From positions 1-10,093 of the forward strand of contig CAMDZX010000062.1 of NCBI GenBank assembly GCA_945910925.1: a stretch of 10,093 nt of DNA, given 5' to 3'. Below the pieces are notes generated by a model. That model made no database searches, was not told the origin of the DNA, and saw only the letters and a list, made by a program, of their open reading frames with translations. The DNA comes from an uncultured bacterium. GTDB lineage: Bacteria > Cyanobacteriota > Vampirovibrionia > Gastranaerophilales > Gastranaerophilaceae. Shown one piece after another: positions 6,701 through 10,093 of the stretch; the stretch's first letter is position 1; the number at the start of each line of letters is the position of its first letter. A program made the position numbers and the translations under genes.

Positions 6701-6729
6701 ATTATCGGGACTTATACAGTCCCGATAAT
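6701..6729 (-). terminator. Hairpin terminator after the gene at 6756-7127
   Basis: A perfect 12-bp stem (6701-6712 with 6718-6729), ATTATCGGGACT with AGTCCCGATAAT, encloses a 5-base loop. On the minus strand it is followed by TTTCTATATAGG, a modest T-rich tail. It lies 26 bases after the stop of the upstream gene and before the rpsE promoter, so it probably separates the two units. Confidence 0.7.
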
Positions 6730-6755
6730 AAAAACATCATTATAATTTAATATAA

Positions 6756-7127
6756 TTACACATCTTCTGATGGGTGTCTATTAAATCTATCAACATAACT
6801 ATCTACGGTATCATAAAATTCGGCAGCTGCCCAAAGTCGTTTTATCCATTTTAAACCTTCTTTGGTTAGAGCTTTAGCTTCACGTGAGTTGTATCCGGCT
6901 GCCAGAGTTGTGTTATAAAAATCTCCATTTTCAGAATCTGACGAAAATTCAAATCTGTCATTTGGGTCAAAGTATAAATTCGTGACTTTATTGTTTTTAT
7001 CATCTTTTGAAAAAGAATCCGAGCCTACTAATTGTGTAGGTCCAAAGCAATGAGTCGGTCTTTGACATTGTAATACAATAGGCGGAAAAGCTTCCGATGG
7101 GGTAACATTTTTAACAAATTGATTCAT
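6756..7127 (-). CDS. Hypothetical protein, 123 residues
   Basis: I do not recognise a family. The frame extends to a GTG at 7136, but the Shine-Dalgarno sequence AAGGAG (7141-7136) covers that codon and lies 8 bases before the ATG at 7127, so I use the ATG (MNQFVKNVTPSEAF). The protein looks soluble. It has a Pro/Cys-containing N-terminal part (IVLQCQRPTHCFGPTQ) and a polar, Asp/Ser/Asn-rich middle (KDDKNNK, FDPNDRFEFSSDSENGD). A probably helical C-terminal half follows (EAKALTKEGLKWIKRLWAAAEFYD). There is no signal peptide or membrane helix. It stands alone between a divergent intergenic region and the terminator at 6701-6729, and occupies the place upstream of rpsE where rplR would normally be. 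The good ribosome-binding site and terminator support a real gene. Confidence 0.75.
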   Translation of the reverse strand: MNQFVKNVTPSEAFPPIVLQCQRPTHCFGPTQLVGSDSFSKDDKNNKVTNLYFDPNDRFEFSSDSENGDFYNTTLAAGYNSREAKALTKEGLKWIKRLWAAAEFYDTVDSYVDRFNRHPSEDV

Positions 7128-7345
7128 ACACAACACTCCTTATACCTATATAAAACATTTTGTATTAAAAAATTGCCCTTTTTCTGAAAAATATTAATTT
7201 TACTTAATACTTTATTTAACATTATTCATAATATATATATTAAATATGTAAATATTTGTAAAAAAAGATGTCATTATTATTGAAGTTTGTTAAAAAAAGT
7301 TGTTTAATGGGAATATATATATCAGTAGAAGAGTAGGAGTGGTGT
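7128..7345. other. AT-rich divergent intergenic region
   Basis: This 218-base stretch separates two divergently transcribed genes and contains no credible ORF or RNA gene. It is very A+T-rich, with runs such as the TA repeat near 7232-7240 and 7314-7321. It must hold the promoters of both neighbours. A plausible plus-strand promoter is listed separately; I see no convincing -35/-10 pair for the minus-strand gene. Confidence 0.6.
7280..7308 (+). promoter_or_regulatory. Possible promoter of the Q-rich small protein gene
   Basis: TTGAAG (7280-7285) and TTTAAT (7303-7308) are 17 bases apart, giving a start near 7315 and a leader of about 30 bases. The gene's ribosome-binding site is AGGAG at 7335-7339. 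AT-richness makes such matches common. Confidence 0.4.
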
Positions 7346-7720
7346 ATGTATTTTAAAATAAAACCGATTAATAACAATACATATTATAACAGAGATTCTC
7401 TTGAACTTATAAAAAACTTGCAATCGTTGGGTTTGAATGCAACAGGGCGTTTGAGTACAGACAGACAAACTCTCCAAGTAGCAGAATATCAAAAACTCAA
7501 ACAAACTCTGAGTCCTACTAACGAACAAATAATTCAAAATGCGCCGGTTCAATTTGGAACAATGTTGCAAGAGGGTAGTCAAGCGCAAGAAGAAACCGTA
7601 CAAGCTGCGACAGTCGGAGCTATTCAAAACACTTCAGAAATAAAACAGGCTGTTGAACAAAGAACGGGTGCAACCCAACTTGCAGAACTTAATAAATACC
7701 AATTAGGTATCGCAGCATAA
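7346..7720 (+). CDS. Hypothetical Q-rich helical protein, 124 residues
   Basis: I do not recognise a family. The protein opens with MYFKIKPINNNTYYN, then has a likely helix (SLELIKNLQSLGL), a turn (NATGRLSTDRQ) and further helices rich in Gln, Glu, Ala and Thr through to the C-terminus (LNKYQLGIAA). There is no Cys, signal peptide or membrane segment. The PINN segment near the start recurs in the PHP protein two genes downstream (MRIAPINNIYTHSFK), suggesting a shared N-terminal element. A clear ribosome-binding site, AGGAG (7335-7339), lies 6 bases before the ATG. The next gene begins 84 bases later with its own possible promoter, so co-transcription is possible but not shown. Confidence 0.75.
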   Translation: MYFKIKPINNNTYYNRDSLELIKNLQSLGLNATGRLSTDRQTLQVAEYQKLKQTLSPTNEQIIQNAPVQFGTMLQEGSQAQEETVQAATVGAIQNTSEIKQAVEQRTGATQLAELNKYQLGIAA

Positions 7721-7750
7721 TATAAAACTTTATTTTTATAAATTTTTGTT

Positions 7751-7816
7751 ATACACACTTGAATATAAAAATGTTTATTTTATACTCAAATAAAACGGGT
7801 GTATATGAGTGTGTAT
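7751..7816. repeat. 9-bp inverted repeat flanking a promoter and start codon
   Basis: ATACACACT (7751-7759) and its exact complement AGTGTGTAT (7808-7816) lie either side of the predicted promoter and the start of the 497-residue gene. It could be a split operator, or chance in AT-rich DNA. If transcription begins near 7793, the left arm is not in the mRNA, so it would act as DNA rather than RNA. Confidence 0.35.
7759..7786 (+). promoter_or_regulatory. Promoter of the NTase-like/PHP gene pair
   Basis: TTGAAT (7759-7764) and TATACT (7781-7786) are 16 bases apart. Transcription would begin near 7793, only about 12 bases before the ATG at 7805. The only purine-rich stretch in that leader is CGGGTG (7796-7801). 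Confidence 0.5.
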
Positions 7817-9298
7817 TTTTATTCCGGAGTATCGGTAAAACCAACAAATTTAATAAAAAAAGACATTGCTAAAAGACAAGATTCACAAAATAGTGTTAGT
7901 TTTAAGGCGCGTCCTTGGAGTATGCCTGATATCCCAATAAACAATTCGTATGATGCGATTGTAGCATATAACTTTTTAAAAGTGGGGAATTATCTTGATT
8001 CATCTGATGATGATGTTTCATTTGAAAATAAAGATATAAGAACAAAAAACCTAAAATTTCTTGATTCAATATCTACAACAAAGGATAAAAAGGATTTTAT
8101 CGAGTATTATAAAGAAATAACAGGTTTCCCTGATTTAGAAAAAGTTTCAAGCAATATTGAACGAGAATTTATACTTGGAATAAAGAAAAGTTCTATCGGT
8201 ATTGAAGGTGCGGAATGTATTGCTGCAGGATATGACGGAACCTGTTCTGTGGGCAAAAAACGTGCATTTCCGGGCAGCGATTTAGATAAATCTTTTATTA
8301 TACTAAAAGGCTCATATGATAACAATAGCGACAAAGATAACGAAATTGTTAATAAATTTAAATCAAACTTGTGGAATAATATTGATCAAAGGATTTTAAG
8401 TTTTAATCACGACATATCTTTTCCAAGTATCTATACTGCAAATCAAGTTTTAAATACAATAAAACAGATTGATGACAAAACACAAAATTTGAATATTAAT
8501 GAGAAACAACTAAACAAGTTAATGGATGAGGAATATGTCAATTTAGAAGCTGCATCGAAATACAATCTTGATATTTCTAAAAACTTCTTTATCGATAAAT
8601 ATAATGATGATTTGTCTAAAGAGGAAGTAAAAAATTTCGGATATTTTATAGAGCCTGTGAGAGATGGTAAATTTTTAATACGCACTAACGATTTTGATAA
8701 CTTGGAACAAACTTTACAAAAATACGATTTTTACAGATACAGTAATGTAGCCCAAACAAGGGCAATGAAAAAAGCAGTCAATGAAGGGCGTGAGAATAAA
8801 AATAAAATACGACTCAGAGAAAATATGTCTGAAAAGTTCAATAACTGGGATACGGATACACAATTCAGATTTATAAAAACATTAATCAAATATTCCTGTG
8901 AAGATAATGATGATTTTCCTATGTATTTTAAAAACGACAGAGATGTCAAAAAAGCTTATAAGCCTTTACTTAATCAATTAACTCGTGGTGATAAAAGTTT
9001 TTACAACCGTCCGGAATTTTCAAAAATTAATTCGGGACTTTGCATGAAATACGCAACAGATAAGAGCTTGAATCTTTATCAAGGATACGCTAAAAACGTA
9101 TTATGGATAGATAGTGATGATTCTGCCGGTATACGAGAAGTTGCAAGACAGTTTAACAAAATAAAAGAATGCGAATTATTTTCTGATATTAATAAAATTC
9201 AATGCCCAAAACCTGATTCTTTCGTGGGAGGATTTTCCCCTATACAATACCGAACCAATGACGGCAGGATTATATACGAAAAGGATTTATCCCGATGA
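7805..9298 (+). CDS. Hypothetical protein with a nucleotidyltransferase-like motif, 497 residues
   Basis: No full-length family is recognised. The frame allows GTG at 7799, but I prefer ATG at 7805 (MSVYFYSGVSVKP). A short segment, NSVSFKARP (29-37), follows, of a type I associate with Gastranaerophilales proteins. The key region is AGYDGTCSVGKKRAFPGSDL plus DKSFIIL (about 141-167). A Gly-Thr/Ser turn, then Ser-Asp-x-Asp (158-161) before a hydrophobic strand, resembles the polymerase-beta nucleotidyltransferase pattern. The likely metal ligands are Asp159 and Asp161. A third acidic strand, FNHDISF (Asp203), sits at a suitable distance. The rest is charged, helical and Asn/Lys/Asp-rich, with no membrane segment. 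Its stop overlaps the start of the next gene (ATGA, 9295-9298), so translation is probably coupled. Reaction and substrate are unknown; the catalytic assignment is inference. Confidence 0.7.
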   Translation: MSVYFYSGVSVKPTNLIKKDIAKRQDSQNSVSFKARPWSMPDIPINNSYDAIVAYNFLKVGNYLDSSDDDVSFENKDIRTKNLKFLDSISTTKDKKDFIEYYKEITGFPDLEKVSSNIEREFILGIKKSSIGIEGAECIAAGYDGTCSVGKKRAFPGSDLDKSFIILKGSYDNNSDKDNEIVNKFKSNLWNNIDQRILSFNHDISFPSIYTANQVLNTIKQIDDKTQNLNINEKQLNKLMDEEYVNLEAASKYNLDISKNFFIDKYNDDLSKEEVKNFGYFIEPVRDGKFLIRTNDFDNLEQTLQKYDFYRYSNVAQTRAMKKAVNEGRENKNKIRLRENMSEKFNNWDTDTQFRFIKTLIKYSCEDNDDFPMYFKNDRDVKKAYKPLLNQLTRGDKSFYNRPEFSKINSGLCMKYATDKSLNLYQGYAKNVLWIDSDDSAGIREVARQFNKIKECELFSDINKIQCPKPDSFVGGFSPIQYRTNDGRIIYEKDLSR

Positions 9299-10093
9299 GA
9301 ATAGCACCAATTAATAATATTTATACACACTCATTCAAACAGCAGGTAAGGACAAATCTGCCTTATACGAATTCATACTCAAATCCTCAAAAGAATCAGC
9401 CTGACGCTAAAAAGAAATCTCTAAATACGGGTTTGCTTGCGATTGCAGGAATCTCTCTTTTAGCAATAACAGGAGTTGTAGTTGCTAAAAAAAACATGAA
9501 TAGAGGGATAACTCCATATACAAAAATGATGGCAAAAGCTTTGAGTGAACATCTTAATACTTCAATAAAACCAAAACAACTAAAAAGTCTTATTTCAGGC
9601 AAAGAATTACTTAATGAATTAAGAATATTAAAAAAAGAGAATTATATAGCATCCGAAGAAAATATACGAAATGGAATATTCAGGGCTGATTTACACTCAC
9701 ACAGCAATTTTTCCGACGGTAAAGGTGATGTAAAAACAATACTGGGTCAGGTTGCTGAATATGCAGACCATGTAAAACAAAAAACAGGTAAAAACTTTAT
9801 ATATGCTCTGACTGACCATGATACAACAGAGGGCGTAAAAGAAGCTTTAACAATAATAGCACGAGAACCTGAGAAATTTAAAAATGTTAAATTTGTCACG
9901 GGTGCAGAAATGAGTTTTGCGATTAAATCTGACAAAACAACTAATCCATACGAAACTATTGAAGTATTAGTATACGGCTTTAATCCGTTTGACCCCAAAA
10001 TAGATAATCATATACACAATATACAAAATACACGGAAAAATCAGGCTAAAGAATATATAGAAGACATGAAACAAAGATTCGGTTATGCAGATT
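9295..10093 (+). CDS. Membrane-anchored PHP-domain phosphoesterase (3' end outside window)
   Basis: The frame stays open from the ATG at 9295 to the window end, giving 266 residues. The N-terminus (MRIAPINNIYTHSFK) is followed by a polar linker, then a hydrophobic helix, about 45-64 (TGLLAIAGISLLAITGVVVA), flanked by lysines; this should anchor the protein in the membrane. Residues 72-128 are helical and unassigned. The PHP metal-binding fold then begins: ADLHSHSNFSDG (131-142, His134 and His136), ALTDHDTTEG (171-180, Asp174-His175-Asp176) and TGAEMSF (202-208, Glu205), with His239/His241 further on. PHP proteins hydrolyse phosphoester bonds with two or three metal ions; examples are histidinol phosphatase, nucleoside bisphosphatases and polymerase-associated domains. 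The substrate here is not evident. It overlaps the preceding gene by 4 bp, and no separate ribosome-binding site is needed if translation is coupled. Confidence 0.88.
   Translation, partial: MRIAPINNIYTHSFKQQVRTNLPYTNSYSNPQKNQPDAKKKSLNTGLLAIAGISLLAITGVVVAKKNMNRGITPYTKMMAKALSEHLNTSIKPKQLKSLISGKELLNELRILKKENYIASEENIRNGIFRADLHSHSNFSDGKGDVKTILGQVAEYADHVKQKTGKNFIYALTDHDTTEGVKEALTIIAREPEKFKNVKFVTGAEMSFAIKSDKTTNPYETIEVLVYGFNPFDPKIDNHIHNIQNTRKNQAKEYIEDMKQRFGYAD

Noticed and set aside
7128..7136. GTG at 7136 as start of the hypothetical gene
   Set aside because: The codon lies within the AAGGAG ribosome-binding site that is correctly spaced for the ATG at 7127.
7721..7740. TATAAAA/TTTTATA hairpin after the small Q-rich protein gene
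   Set aside because: A 7-bp stem of A-T pairs only is too weak to call a terminator in such AT-rich DNA.
7799..7804. GTG at 7799 as start of the NTase-like gene
   Set aside because: It adds only two residues, and the GGGTG purine stretch overlaps it. The ATG at 7805 is the more likely start, though the difference is small.
8107..9998. Several minus-strand frames of 68-83 residues opposite the NTase-like and PHP genes
   Set aside because: They are Ser/Leu/Phe-rich antisense frames of long coding sequences whose sense products carry recognisable motifs.
1..10093. CRISPR array, tRNA, rRNA, insertion sequence or prophage genes
   Set aside because: I found no regularly spaced repeats, tRNA-like cloverleaf, transposase, integrase or phage protein on reading both strands.

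Overview
The window is about two-thirds A+T, gene-dense and made entirely of bacterial genes. The conserved genes are cysE, fabI, a LipM-type lipoate-pathway enzyme, a CpaE/TadZ-like ATPase and part of the spc ribosomal operon. With them are lineage-specific proteins that carry a short N-terminal 'SFK' or 'PINN' segment. From memory of the group, this mix resembles the gut Gastranaerophilales (Melainabacteria/Vampirovibrionia), the non-photosynthetic relatives of cyanobacteria. That assignment is an inference of moderate confidence; no rRNA or other decisive marker is present.

Left part (1-3750). The 3' end of serine acetyltransferase (cysE) is followed by fabI, the enoyl-ACP reductase, which has its own promoter and a strong hairpin terminator. 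Convergent to fabI are two minus-strand genes: a CpaE/TadZ-like protein (degenerate receiver plus MinD/ParA ATPase) and a 130-residue coiled-coil protein. Divergent from the CpaE-like gene is a LipM/LplA-family protein, probably made from a leaderless mRNA. It ends at a bidirectional terminator shared with secY.

Middle part (3765-6755). On the minus strand, rpsE-rpmD-rplO-secY form a compact block from the spc operon. It is cut off from its usual neighbours: rplR is not upstream, and adk/infA are not downstream of secY. S5 has a long acidic-then-basic N-terminal extension. The rpsE upstream region can fold into a long imperfect hairpin, a candidate autoregulatory leader. A separate hairpin isolates rpsE from an unrecognised gene (6756-7127).

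Right part (7128-10093). After an AT-rich divergent intergenic region come three plus-strand genes: a small Q-rich helical protein, a ~497-residue protein with a nucleotidyltransferase-like GSDLDK motif, and a membrane-anchored PHP-domain phosphoesterase that runs off the window. The last two overlap by 4 bp (ATGA) and are very likely translated together. This putative nucleotidyltransferase/phosphoesterase pair, with its shared N-terminal segment, is the least explained part of the window.

Across the window several promoters lie so close to their start codons that the mRNAs would be leaderless or nearly so. Most gene functions here are housekeeping: cysteine, fatty acid and lipoate metabolism, ribosome and protein export. 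The novelty is concentrated at the right end and in the rpsE leader.
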